A stretch of 64,000 nucleotides of DNA from Hyposmocoma kahamanoa (lineage: Eukaryota; Arthropoda; Insecta; Lepidoptera; Cosmopterigidae), in NCBI RefSeq assembly GCF_003589595.1, contig NW_020653726.1, positions 14,415,119-14,479,118 of the forward strand. The letters are read 5' to 3'. Made by a program: the position numbers and the translations under genes. The notes beneath the pieces are model-generated. The model worked only from the letters and a program-made list of their open reading frames with translations, ran no database searches and was not told where the DNA came from. Of the stretch, positions 43,601 to 54,205 are shown piece by piece. Within the stretch, counting starts at the first letter, position 1; every line of letters begins with the position of its first letter.

Positions 43601-44267
43601 GTGTTGGGTGATATTCGTAAGGCATTAAAAACTTACTGTATTATGAAACTAGCCTAATCGTGTGTATATTCCGTAAACCTATATGACAAATGTTTGTATA
43701 TGTTAATTGCATGTAAATGGCGGACAGTAACTGGATCAGTCGATGGCCGGCCACCGTTACTCGGAGCGAGCTTTCTGAACAAACAGCAGTTCAATGTGCC
43801 ACCATTTCGGCTGTAGACTCGGTAAATATGTCATAGTCTACTGCACAGCCTCGTTTACTATTTATTACCAAAGTTATTTATGATTTTATGCTTTTGGCTT
43901 AGAAAGGTTAATGCAATGTCATTGATTACTTCCTTTTCCCCCAATAGGCTGAATTTTCGATTTGTATATGTTACCGTCTTCTACTGACATTTGTGACACT
44001 TAACAAATACCATTTATTATCACAAATTTCCCATAAATAAATAAATATTAGACGACAAAATTAGATTTCGCTCGATTTCCATGGGATCCCTTCATCAGAT
44101 TCTAACTTAGTGACAATGGGCCCACCTCGAGATTGCACCTTTTCGAACAGAAAAATAATTTTCAAAATCGATCTACAATTGACGGAGAAATCGGACAACA
44201 TACATAAAACATACATACAGCCGAACGTATAACCCACTCCTTGTTTTAAAGTCGTTTAAAAAATTCA
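43601..44267. other. Unassigned; non-repetitive island at 43715-43860
   Basis: The island contains GGCCGGCCACCGTTACTCGG and AAATATGTCATAGTCTACTG. No coding domain. Confidence 0.35.
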
Positions 44268-44522
44268 TATTATCAAATACGCTGATTTTGCTTTACAATA
44301 AAACTGAAACTAAATAAGAAAAAATGGTTAGTGGGAGTTTGTAGATCTCGTCTCGCTGATCCCAGATACGTCAATAACTCAGTTTTACTAAAAATATCCA
44401 TTAAGTACGTTACTTATGATAAGGAGGGCAGAATGTAATTGTTTGAAATTTCTTTTTCTGTTTTTTTTTCTCTGTTTCTATTTTTCAATTGTGGTAGTCA
44501 AATAAATATATTTTCTTTCTTT
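44268..44522 (+). repeat. Family F copy 2 followed by T tail motif
   Basis: ATACGCTGATTTTGCTTTAC and ACAATAAAACTGAAACTAAA match 21590-21750. At 44485-44522 TTGTGGTAGTCAAATAAATA and CTTTCTTTCT match 16258-16303, a retroposon-like tail. Confidence 0.6.
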
Positions 44523-45620
44523 CTAAATGCCTTATTGCTGTGTGACATAAAACTTTGTCATTCCTCATGCTTTTATGTATTTGTGAAAGATTTAGACCGG
44601 TGATGTTTGTATAAAATAAAGCCTACCAACCGTACCTATGTTTTGGACGACCATGCAGTATCAGAGGTAGGTAATTGTAGTACCTGTTAATGTGAAAGGA
44701 AGAGACTAAGTCGACATCGGAAAGGTAAAACGTCTAACGTGCATTTAGAAAATATTACAAGAGAGCGAATTGAAGTAATTTTTTTTTAAGAAAAAAATCA
44801 TAACTCTAATTTTATTTGTTTTCCATTTTTTCATAATAACAAACAAAAATTTGTTAAAATTAAATAAAATAAGACTTAAGGGTGATGTGAGACAAAACAG
44901 TGTATAATATTAGTTTGAGACGGTAGTATATACTATTTGGATCCGAAAAAATGTTTTATTTCTTATTTTAGTACTAATTTCAAAACTTTCAAGACTGTGT
45001 TATTTTATTTTTCTTTTTATTTATATATTTCACGAGATTTTTGTAAACTTGTTAGTTAAATATTTTGATGCTACGTAATACCGTTCCATTACTTTCAAAT
45101 GTATAAATTAGAATGCTGTGTTTTCTGTCTCACTATGTGTATTTTGCACCGTGCAATATTAATGATAGTAGAAATTACAACATATTGCTGGCATCTAGTG
45201 GTTTCGTATTTTAATGGGCCCGCTCATTCATTCGAGACCGCACTTTTAGCAAATGAAGATATAAATATGCAATTTACGGATTGTATTCGTAAGGCTCAAT
45301 TTACATTGCTGAGTAACGGAATGTAAGCGAAGTTTATTTACGAAACTGTACATAGAGTAATCGGGCATTCCCGAGCATATGCGAGAATTCTTCGGAAGAC
45401 GGGTGGATGCGTAGACACGAGTTGGCTTGTATCCTTTTTACGTTGCGCAATCGGCTTAAAGTTTAATATGCTACAGTTACAACTATTCGCTTCCGTTCCA
45501 TGCTGCAGTAATATAAACTGAGCCTTATTAGTGTATTTACAATTTATGTAACCAATCAATAGTTTTATCGTACTCGTGATAATTTTTAAACAATCTATTG
45601 TTTACATCAATTATATTAAG
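44523..45620. other. Unassigned non-coding
   Basis: A non-repetitive stretch at about 45180-45500 with short frames on both strands shows no domain. Confidence 0.35.
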
Positions 45621-45798
45621 TTCGTCCAGGGAAGTACTGCCACCTTACCTGTTTCTGCTGCCAAGTTGTAATGTGAGCATTACTGTGTTCCGGTTTGGAA
45701 GGATAAGAATGCTGGTAAAATGACACGCACGATGATAGGCATGTCGCTTATCACCAGGCGCACGACTAGTTCGTCCCATCACTTGGTATTTAAAAAAA
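45621..45798 (+). repeat. SINE-like family A, internally deleted
   Basis: GTTCGTCCAGGGAAGTACTG to GGAAGGATAAGAATGCTGG, then a jump to ATAGGCATGTCGCTTATCAC and a final TATTTAAAAAAAA. Confidence 0.85.
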
Positions 45799-46977
45799 AT
45801 ATTTGTAACATATTTTTCAGTTGTTATTTCATTTCACTCTTCTGTTTTAGATTTTTGTATCATAGTAAATTGACACTTTTAAAGGAATTAGTAAAAATTA
45901 GTAAAAATTATTAAGTATTTATTTTATATTTATATTTTTATTTTGTATATCAAGTGACGGTAACCAAATTATATAATAAAGGTGCGTGTAGATATATAGA
46001 CAGACATCGTCGGCTGAATTTGAAACCTCATAACTCCTATTTTTGGATGAAATCCTTTTTTGTGCTCTTCAAACGCAATATAATATATATTCTCATAATA
46101 TATATAATATAATATAGTATATATACATCATATTTATATGTACTATATTATATATTAAAGTTTAACATATAACTTCTAAACTTTCTTTTTGTTATAAAAT
46201 AAAGGTATAACCACAGATTATAATATAATTATTTGTAGTAGTTCTGTTTTTTGTGCCTACTGAAAAGTTCACATTTATGGAGGTTACGAATTTAGCCGGC
46301 TGTAGAAAATGAGCAGCAAATGCTGCAATGTAAATTATTTGGCGTTGAATAGCTGCTATTAAGTTTGAGAACAAATTCTTGAAGTAAGTTGAAGAGTTAT
46401 TGTATTGTTTAACTCAATAATTCTCACTTTTAAGAAGATTGGTAACAATGCAAAATTTAAGCGTCAATCAAATCGAAAGTTTCAAGTATTGAAATGATAT
46501 TTTAATATTAAAACATGTTTTGAAACATTCCTGTGCCTGACACGTTTCATTAAAATCGTGAAAATTTAACTCAACAAAGCTTGTCATTTTGAGTTAATAT
46601 TAATTTAATGCGTTTTCATATAATATGGGCAATATGGACAAACAGTGTAGTTACATAATTGTAGTTTTCAATTAAGTTTGTTTGCTGGTAATGCAGTTAG
46701 CGAGTGTCGGGAAGTTTAGTTGTCCATGCCCACCGCTCGGGTTGAACTACACTTGACATTTGGCTAGACACCTGTGGCCACGAAACTCGCCATTTTTCCG
46801 AGAAAAACTTCATTTAAAATGCAACTACTGCAAGTGTAAACATTGATTCATTTATTTATATTCTACTTACTTACTAAAGGGCGAATTGCTGAGTTGCGTT
46901 TTCATACAAGCATGCCGTAGCTCATGTGCTTACAATACCTGAAACATAAGACAAATTTTATTAATGTTGGTATTTAT
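45799..46977. other. Unassigned; AT simple sequence and one GC-richer island
   Basis: 46075-46165 is TATA/ATAT low complexity. 46690-46810 (GCCCACCGCTCGGGTTGAAC, CACCTGTGGCCACGAAAC) is non-repetitive. Confidence 0.4.
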
Positions 46978-47235
46978 TTTTAACCGGCTTCAAGAAAAGG
47001 AGGAAGTTCTGAATAACACTTATTTTCTTTCGTGTATATTATGCGTATACTCCGACATATTTTGTGAATTGATTCGATGATTCTTTTTTGTTGGAAAGGG
47101 GATCACGTTCAAATTTGTAGAACGAATTTCACTTCTAAGCGTGGCAAATTATTGGGTGAATTCGGTTTATTGGATTTCACCCATTTTCCGTTAATCGATA
47201 ATATAATTTAGCAAATACATGTAATTCTAGTAAAA
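46978..47235 (+). repeat. Dispersed repeat family D, copy 5
   Basis: TAACCGGCTTCAAGAAAAGG, GATTCGATGATTCTTTTTTG, TTTCACCCATTTTCCGTTAA. Shorter and more diverged. Confidence 0.7.
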
Positions 47236-47745
47236 ATAATATGTTATGGTGATATAGATTGATCTGTACCTCTACCACGAGTCTACTGTGATAGTTGTCG
47301 CTGACGTTGTCGTTGACCGCGTAAATTACTTCACAATTTTGTGTGGCAAATTATACAGCGCCCCTAGCGGTTACAAGAAACAACATTTTGTATAGAAACA
47401 TTATACGCAGTCGTTAGCGATAACTGTCACTATAATCTCATGGTAGTGGCATTGATGACGGAAATAGCAGAGAGATGAGAGGAACTCCTCAACACATAGT
47501 GTACAGCAGCTACTTTGTGTTTGGGCTTAAATGATTCGTTCTTCCTTACTACTAGGACTTCCATATGCATCAGTTATAGTAGAAGCGACCGCGGCAGCAA
47601 ACATAGCGAAAGCGGGTAAGTAAACTTTCGAGGTCGGTGGCTTTTTTTTATAAAAGAGTTAGATATAATTATTTATGGTACACAAACTGACAAACACAAA
47701 CATTTCACATAGTAGGAAGTGGTAACAATCACCCATACACTTATC
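47236..47745. other. Unassigned spacer
   Basis: Nothing recognised. Confidence 0.3.
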
Positions 47746-47938
47746 CGATAACAATAATAACGCACACACTCAACATAGCCCCGCACTAGAGAAACCCTGT
47801 GTCGCGGATGCCCTGGACACACATAGACAACCACAAATTACACCCAAACTCACGAGAGAAATAAATGTAGGCCATACAAATATTTCTCCCGGCCCGGGAA
47901 TCGAATCGAATGTAACCGTTCGGTCACGGAGGCAGTTA
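47746..47938 (-). repeat. tRNA-derived SINE family B with deleted head
   Basis: Body as in the 36.9-kb copy, but the tRNA-like head has lost the segment between its boxes: GGGAATCGAATCGAATGTAA joins directly to CCGTTCGG. It is probably not transcribable. Confidence 0.85.
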
Positions 47939-47978
47939 TTAAAGGAGTATCCTTAACATTGCAAATATGTAGTTGCTG

Positions 47979-48075
47979 GTGACGGGCGCAGTGGCAATGC
48001 CCATAAAGATCTTTGCGATTTAAAGTTCTAAATGGCATGTAACTGTTTTGGACAGGCGTGTCGCTTACTACTACT
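47979..48075 (+). repeat. SINE-like family A fragment
   Basis: GTGACGGGCGCAGTGGCAAT through TTTGCGATTTAAAG to GGACAGGCGTGTCGCTTAC. Confidence 0.8.
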
Positions 48076-49811
48076 TTTACTACTCTTAGTATTACAGAAA
48101 AAAATTTGTTATTAGCCTGGAGAAGTAACCTACCTTAAAAGTGATTAATTTTCCACTCGTAGTTCTGTGCAAAATGTGTAAAGTATTAGTAAAAGCGCAA
48201 ACTGCAGAGTTTCACATATGTAGTTTGAGGAATATAGGAATATAAATAAATTGTCTTTACCTTTGACCAAATTACATATAGTTAGTAGATACTATATGTC
48301 AATGAAAATACGTAACAAGATATAAAAAAATAGAAAAAGGAGTTATAATTTTATGAAATGTTCAAAAGACCTCCTTTTAAAAAATGCTATTACGATATAC
48401 AAGAATTTTTAGAAAGTAAGTAACTAACGTAAGAGATTTTATTTTTAATTCAACTATGATGACCAAAACAAACAAAATTTACAAAATGATTATGGATTTG
48501 ACGTTTACATTTAATTAATATTATTCATACTTTTTCGTATCTTGGATAATTCACATTTTAAACTAAAGACTTACACGGCTCTTACTGAAATACTGAAGAT
48601 TTAAACTGTAGAATCTAACACTGAAGACTTAAATCGAAACATTTTGTACTGAAGAAAAAGAAAAACTAATGACTAGGCAGTATGGTCTCTGACTTTCGCC
48701 TGTTCCATGCGTAACAAAGGAAAACACAAAAAAAAAAAATATTCGAGTTTAGTGCCGAACTTATTTCATTCTTTCATTTATTATTTATTAAGATGTTGTG
48801 TATCTCATTCAATCAATATCTTATTCCACATCTTGAATTTTACTTTTATGATTTTGCAATTCCCTTACAGAGCTCCTGTTGAGAGAAGCCACCAGCTCTT
48901 ATGAACATAGTTGTACAACTTTGATGCAAGAAAGATTATGACTATGACTTAATTGTAATTAGTACAATTACTAAACCGAAAATCGTCGAGGAATATGGCA
49001 TTCTTAATTATTTACCTGTATTTCAAATTCCTACATGGAATTTCGGGCTCGATTTTTAATTTTTTCATTAAAATGACCAGTCAATTTAAATTTAGAGACA
49101 TAACCTGACTACAATAAACCGTATCTATCCAATAAAGTCAGGCAACGACGTGTAACTAATGCTTAGAACACATAAAAAAATTATCACCAGTTACAGATTA
49201 CCACGGCATGACTTCTTCTTTTTACTCGATAAATTATTCAGCGAATAACCATCAAACGTACTTTGGGATTTTATCACGTAAGATAAATTTATTTCGCATG
49301 TATAAGTAGCAAGTAGTCTAAAGCACGTCAGTTAAAATTCGTCAACGATAATAAACCAGCTGCTATGGCGAGCTAATAACACGCTTATCTCGTGGCCTGC
49401 GCTTTTAACTAATACGAGTAAAACGCGTCTAAATAGAGAAGAAACTTTGAGAGCAATTTTGCGATATTAGATTTTAGTTACTACCACAATGCAGCATGTA
49501 TTAGGTGTCTATGGTCTGCGGTATAATATCTAATAGTAAGTGGCCAACTACTTAAATGCTATTGTTACGCCCTAGAATCGTGTTTAAGATGAAATTACAC
49601 TCCAGGTGCCGTTGTGGGAACATTGAACTAAGGAAATTCTGCATGAGGCAGGTTATATAGTACCCATCCATTATCCTTAGTAACTTGAGTTTATAGTGAC
49701 TTGAAGTTGAACATATAGTTGTTATGTCTATTAGAGATAAGTATACATTTTTTAATATAAACGATTTTTGAAGACAGATGATCAAAATGAATTATTATTA
49801 TTAATTTTACA
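48076..49811. other. Long unassigned stretch
   Basis: AT-rich. 49320-49440 is a non-repetitive island (GAGCTAATAACACGCTTATC, GTGGCCTGCGC). No gene recognised. Confidence 0.4.
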
Positions 49812-51014
49812 TAGGGCGCGCTATACGTTTCTGGAACTGGCCACTTACATAAACAATATTTAAAAAGAAATTACAACATTTGAAAATGGAACTCTTTGGC
49901 TGTAGAATACAGTTCGTTTTATCTGACTGTCACTTGTTTTTACATTGTGGCGTCATTTTAGAAATTGGTTGTCTACATCACCATGGATTTAACTTGTGAA
50001 AATTTTCGTTGATTTTCTGCGACTTTAAGTGTAATTTAACAGCTCAGCGGAGCTTCGCTCGGCTTCAAACTGCTTTTGGCGATGAAGCACCATGTAAGAC
50101 GACTATTTATAGCTTGTTTGCAGAATTCAAACGCAGTCGTCTGAATCTCAGTGACGAATTTCGAGACGGTCGCTCGTCCACTGCTGTGAACAACAAAAAC
50201 ATCGATGCTGGGCGCCGTATGATCAAAACAGATATACCATGAGATTCGGGCATCTTTAGGCATAGGCATGAGTCAAATATAATCAATGTGAAAAAGTGCT
50301 CCCGGTGGAAACGGATCGCGTCACTTGGTGCAATGCCATGCGTACCAGATTCAACGAAAGGGCGTCAAATTTGGTGTGGGACATAGTAACAGGTGACGAA
50401 ATATGGATTTATAGTTGCGATCCCAAAACAAGCAGCAATCGAGCGTATGGGTCTTTCGAGAAGAGCCGAAACCAACCAAAGTGGCGCGTGTGCAAAGTGC
50501 TTTTTTTTAATAAAACTGGATACGTGGCTACTGTTGCTTTGGAGAATCGTTGTACCGTGAATGGTGATTGGTACACGACCATTTGTTTGCCGGAAGTTAT
50601 TGACAAACTCCGTAAAAATAACCGTAAACGCCGTATCATCTTGCACCACGATAATGCCAGTTCTCACACGGCCAGACAGACAAATGATTTTATAAAGGTG
50701 AACAAAGTTGACCTTATGAGCCATTCCGCGTACAGTCCCGACCTGGCGCCTTGTGACTTTTATTTATTTCCAAAATTTAAGAGCCAGTTACGCGGTCAAC
50801 GATTTTCATCACCTGAATAGGCTGTCGAGGAGTATGAAAAATATGTTTCAGAGATTGTCACGGAGGAGTGGCATAAATGTTTTCAAAATTGGTTCATTCA
50901 AAGGAAAAAGTGCATTAACGCTAACGGAGAATATCTTGAGAAACAATAAATTCATTTCTGACCATTTATAGTATTTTTTTCTTATTCATTCCGGAAACTT
51001 ATAGTGCGTGCCAC
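49812..51014 (+). mobile_element. mariner element, decayed
   Basis: About 1.2 kb. Imperfect inverted ends: GGGCGCGCTATACGTTTCTG on the left against the complement of CGGAAACTTATAGTGCGTGC on the right, both next to TA. It contains a broken transposase (49983-50949). A short family A fragment starts at its right edge. Confidence 0.8.
49983..50949 (+). pseudogene. mariner transposase, broken (D,D34D)
   Basis: Start at ATG 49983 (MDLTCENFR), with a stop right after. The next piece (50009-50242) carries the N-terminal helix-turn-helix region (QRSFARLQTAFGDEAPCKTT, FAEFKRSRLNLSDEFRDGR). Frameshifts and small deletions follow at 50240-50300. The catalytic part (50296-50820) has IVTGDEIWIYSCDP, ILHHDNASSHTA and YSPDLAPCDFYLFP; the last two aspartates are separated by 34 residues, the mariner signature. 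A TAG at 50818-50820 interrupts SSPE-AVEEYEKYVSE, and the frame then continues to about 50949. All three catalytic Asp are present, but the gene cannot give full-length protein. Confidence 0.9.
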
Positions 51015-51017
51015 GTA

Positions 51018-51046
51018 TGCTACCAAGTGACGGGACGAACATAGGT
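51018..51046 (-). repeat. SINE-like family A fragment at mariner edge
   Basis: TACCAAGTGACGGGACGAAC only, the 3' end of a minus copy. Mariner insertion or a deletion may have cut it. Confidence 0.65.
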
Positions 51047-51179
51047 TTAGGTTCAGTGTACACGGAAGTCACAATAAGACGAAATTGAGTAGGTGATTGG
51101 TAGCGTAAAAAAACAAACATAAAATAATTAAATAGATTTTTTTATTGAATATCATGTTATTATTACTATAATATTCACA
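51047..51179. other. Unassigned spacer
   Basis: Nothing recognised. Confidence 0.3.
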
Positions 51180-51370
51180 TTTTTTGTGCTAATACTCCAT
51201 TAGTTTGGTGTTAGTATCGATACAAAGATTGCATGAAGAAAAAATGCCTCGACGGATCGATCAGCCTGGATTGGAACCAGCACTTGTTAGCCCCGGTCTG
51301 GCAAACAGGTGCTGGTTTGATGGAATTTTTGTCAGTATTTGTTCAATCTTTGTGTCAATAATAAATAGAA
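51180..51370. repeat. tRNA-like SINE family K, inverted pair
   Basis: A minus copy (51180-51300; on the minus strand GTGCTGGTTCCAATCCAGGC) is followed by a partial plus copy (51308-51370; AGGTGCTGGTTTGATGG, CAATCTTTGTGTCAATAATA). Confidence 0.6.
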
Positions 51371-52082
51371 AATCGATTTTCTGTGCAAAACATTCAAGCG
51401 ACAGGAATTAAAATGTTCACTATTTTAAGTGCGACAGTGATATGACACAGCTTAATTGTTCATTGTTCAGTAACCAAAAAAGGTTTTCTCATTTCACTGC
51501 TTGTAACCGCGGTGGTATACACGTGTGCAATAAATCAACCCAGCACAAGAAACACGTACAATACGCGTAAATAAACATGATTTGCAGAGAAAGCTGCGCT
51601 GATCACAATAAGCGTTTGCGAATAATTCATAGGATGCATTCATACGGGCTACGAGACACGAGGCGGGCCGTAACATACGGCCCAATTTCGGCGCACAATT
51701 TACCTGCAGATGCAACAAACACAAAGAGGCCATATTTCCGAAGAGGGAACAGAGTGACCAGATGTTCCTATTTGCAAAGGACTTTCCTTTAACCCCACTT
51801 ACTGGCCTGTACGATCAAGGCAAACATTCGATCAAATCACAACGCGAAAGTGACATCAAAGTGAGAGTCATCCGTTGAGCCACTTAAGTAAGTGCTAATA
51901 AAAAGACAACGATTGTTGAAATACACTCTATACGCAGTGTTTCTGCGTGTATTTTTTTAGACTCCTTGTGTGACCTAACGACAATAGTGGCGTTCATCTT
52001 AATGTTTCTAATAAGGCGTTCAGACACGAGAAGACCCTGCGAGTAGGATCGCCGACACGTTGCTATTCACACTGAGGATATG
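51371..52082. other. Unassigned non-coding
   Basis: No gene recognised. 51790-52075 is moderately GC-rich and non-repetitive. Confidence 0.35.
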
Positions 52083-52330
52083 TCAAAGTCAAAGTCAAAG
52101 AATGTTTGGTTCATACGTAAGCAAATTACGCTTGAAATCGTCATACTCATTAAACTCTGCTGCTCATTCGTAAGGCAGATTCCCCTGAGAAGAATGAGCT
52201 AGAAACTCTAGGGGTTGCTTTTTGTAAATATACATTTGAATACATTTATCATTACAATATTTAATTTAAACATCTTAGATCGAGAATACCTGAAAGAGCT
52301 AAACGCGTCACTACCACAGATTTTTGTCAT
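52083..52330 (-). repeat. Possible LINE 3' end with (GTCAAA) tail
   Basis: Three GTCAAA units at 52083-52100, followed by sequence containing AGAATGAGCTAGAAACTCTA. A simple hexamer tail next to non-coding sequence suggests a minus-strand LINE end. No coding part supports it. Confidence 0.35.
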
Positions 52331-53095
52331 CTAAATGCGCAGAAGCTTTATAATAACCTTTAATATAAAGTTTTTGCTTCACAATATTTTTAAACCTTGT
52401 AAATGGCAAATTTAGAATATCAGTCGGACTCCACTTTCATTGGGCCTAATTAAATCATCAAAATAACAACAAAACTTTATTTTAATAACGTACAATTATT
52501 ATCAATACTTTTTCATATACAAATATTTATCTTCGTTTTCTTGCACGCGACATATTATTATCTGTAGCAATTCAATATTTTTTTCTATTATTTTATTACA
52601 TAATTTAATTGTGTTTTGTTGTGCACGTAAACCCGTTATTGTAATTATTGTGTCCTGTATTTTGGTCTGCAGGAAGAAATTTCTTTTAGAAATAAGCAGT
52701 AGCAGCAGAAATAAGTATCTTTTGTTTGTATTTCCCGTTTTACTAAATGTGACTTATTTTTTCTTGTACAATAAGTAATTTAAAAAAATACTATACAAGT
52801 CCTATACAGGTAATAAGATATGGAGTTCCTCTTGGAAGCAAGAGGCAGAAGGCACGAGCAGAGGGCAGGGTCGGATTACGGCGGCCATCTGCCGCACGAC
52901 GAACAATCAGCCTAACGAGGCGCGCGCGACGGCTTAAAGCCTAATGCTAGCGCGAACAATGCTTCCACCGCTGTGGCGTCTCTTTACCAGCTGCTAACAA
53001 AACTGACTCATTGATCGCCACCTTTGAGCGTACCTCACTGAGTGAACTAGCCGAATCATTTGACACTGTAGTAAATAAAATCTCATATTATTTAA
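52331..53095. other. Unassigned; GC-richer island at 52830-53030
   Basis: The island includes CGGCGGCCATCTGCCGCACG and GGCGCGCGCGACGGCTTAAA. Non-repetitive, no domain. Confidence 0.4.
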
Positions 53096-53290
53096 CTGCC
53101 TCTGTGGCCGAACGGGTACAATGCTGCATGCATAACTGTCATGCCGAGGTCCCGGGTTCGATTCCCGGGCCGGGAGAAATATTTGTATTGCCTATGTTTA
53201 TTTCTCTCGTGAGTTTGTTTGACTGTAATTTGTGGTTGTCTATGTGTGTGTCCTTGGCACCCGCGATACAGAGTTTGAAATTCAGGGGTA
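53096..53290 (+). repeat. tRNA-derived SINE family B, plus strand
   Basis: CTGCCTCTGTGGCCGAACGG (A box), GGGTTCGATTCCCGGGCC (B box), TTTATTTCTCTCGTGAG, TTTGTGGTTGTCTATGTG. The only plus-strand B copy. It is a tRNA look-alike, not a tRNA gene: the acceptor ends do not pair. Confidence 0.88.
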
Positions 53291-54117
53291 AAAACATAAA
53301 AATAAAATATACTAGAGATTAAAATATTCTCTCTTCCTTGTAAATAGATCACAGTTTAGTGGGAAAATATATCGACTTGAAAACGTAATAATTCCAATTA
53401 CGTAAGAATTCGAATTGATTAAGCTTTAATGCCTTTTCCGTAGAGTGAGATCTTTAACCTTTTAACTAAACCACGAAGTGTATAATTTTCTTAATGGGCC
53501 CCGAAATAATGGCTGCAGCACTGAAATATTGATTTTGTTAGCATTGTTTCTTGTAAACTTACAATTTATGTATTTTTTGTCGATCTGTGGATAGATAACA
53601 TATTTTCGCACAGAACCACAAATTATGTAACCTATTTATTTTGTTAATTTAACGTCTAGACTGGCACCACAAAATTTAAAAACAACAAAATGATCTTTAA
53701 TTGAATTCATAAAAAGCTTTGATCGGCTGAGTCAAGCCAGCCGACCATGACCGCCCCCCTATCAGTTACACTTAAAGGCAAACAGATCGCTCGTGTCGCG
53801 ACAATGGCCCTCCTTGTTTATGGCTAATCCTAAATGGATTACGCGGGCCGCGCGACGAAAGGAAGGGACAGCGCCAATCATCCGCTTATGTTTACTAAGC
53901 GAAGTGAGCTGTGAGCAACGATGTTGACTTGCTGACTTTTCCACTTTGTCGAGAGATTTCTCCTTATTAGCACAGTCATTGTTGTTACCATTGGTTCTTA
54001 AAGGAAAACTTTAAGCGTAAAAGTTTTACACACAGTCCAGAGATTTGTTTTGATATTTCAAGTAAAATAGTATATTTGGCCAGAATCACACAAGTCACAA
54101 CGATCTGTTATTATCTG
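53291..54117. other. Unassigned; candidate regulatory island at 53700-53950
   Basis: The island is non-repetitive with inverted homeodomain-like sites (GGCTAATCC and GGATTACGC about 10 bp apart) and TTGTTTATGG. No coding domain. Confidence 0.4.
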
Positions 54118-54205
54118 ATTGATAATCAAGGGTTCGAAGTGATAATTGTGATTGATAATTATCATGATAATTATCACTATTCATATAATTATCATGATAA
54201 TTATA
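54118..54205. promoter_or_regulatory. Cluster of GATAATTATC palindromes
   Basis: Two perfect palindromes, 54153-54176 and 54184-54205, share the core ATAATTATCATGATAATTAT, with centres 30 bp apart. GATAAT occurs five times on the plus strand between 54122 and 54201. GATAA is the core of insect GATA-factor sites. It could equally be AT-rich palindromic DNA with no binding role. Confidence 0.4.

Noticed and set aside
53096..53180. tRNA gene
   Set aside because: A and B boxes are present, but the acceptor and anticodon arms do not pair and the sequence continues into the SINE B body. The same reasoning applies to the other B, K and L copies.
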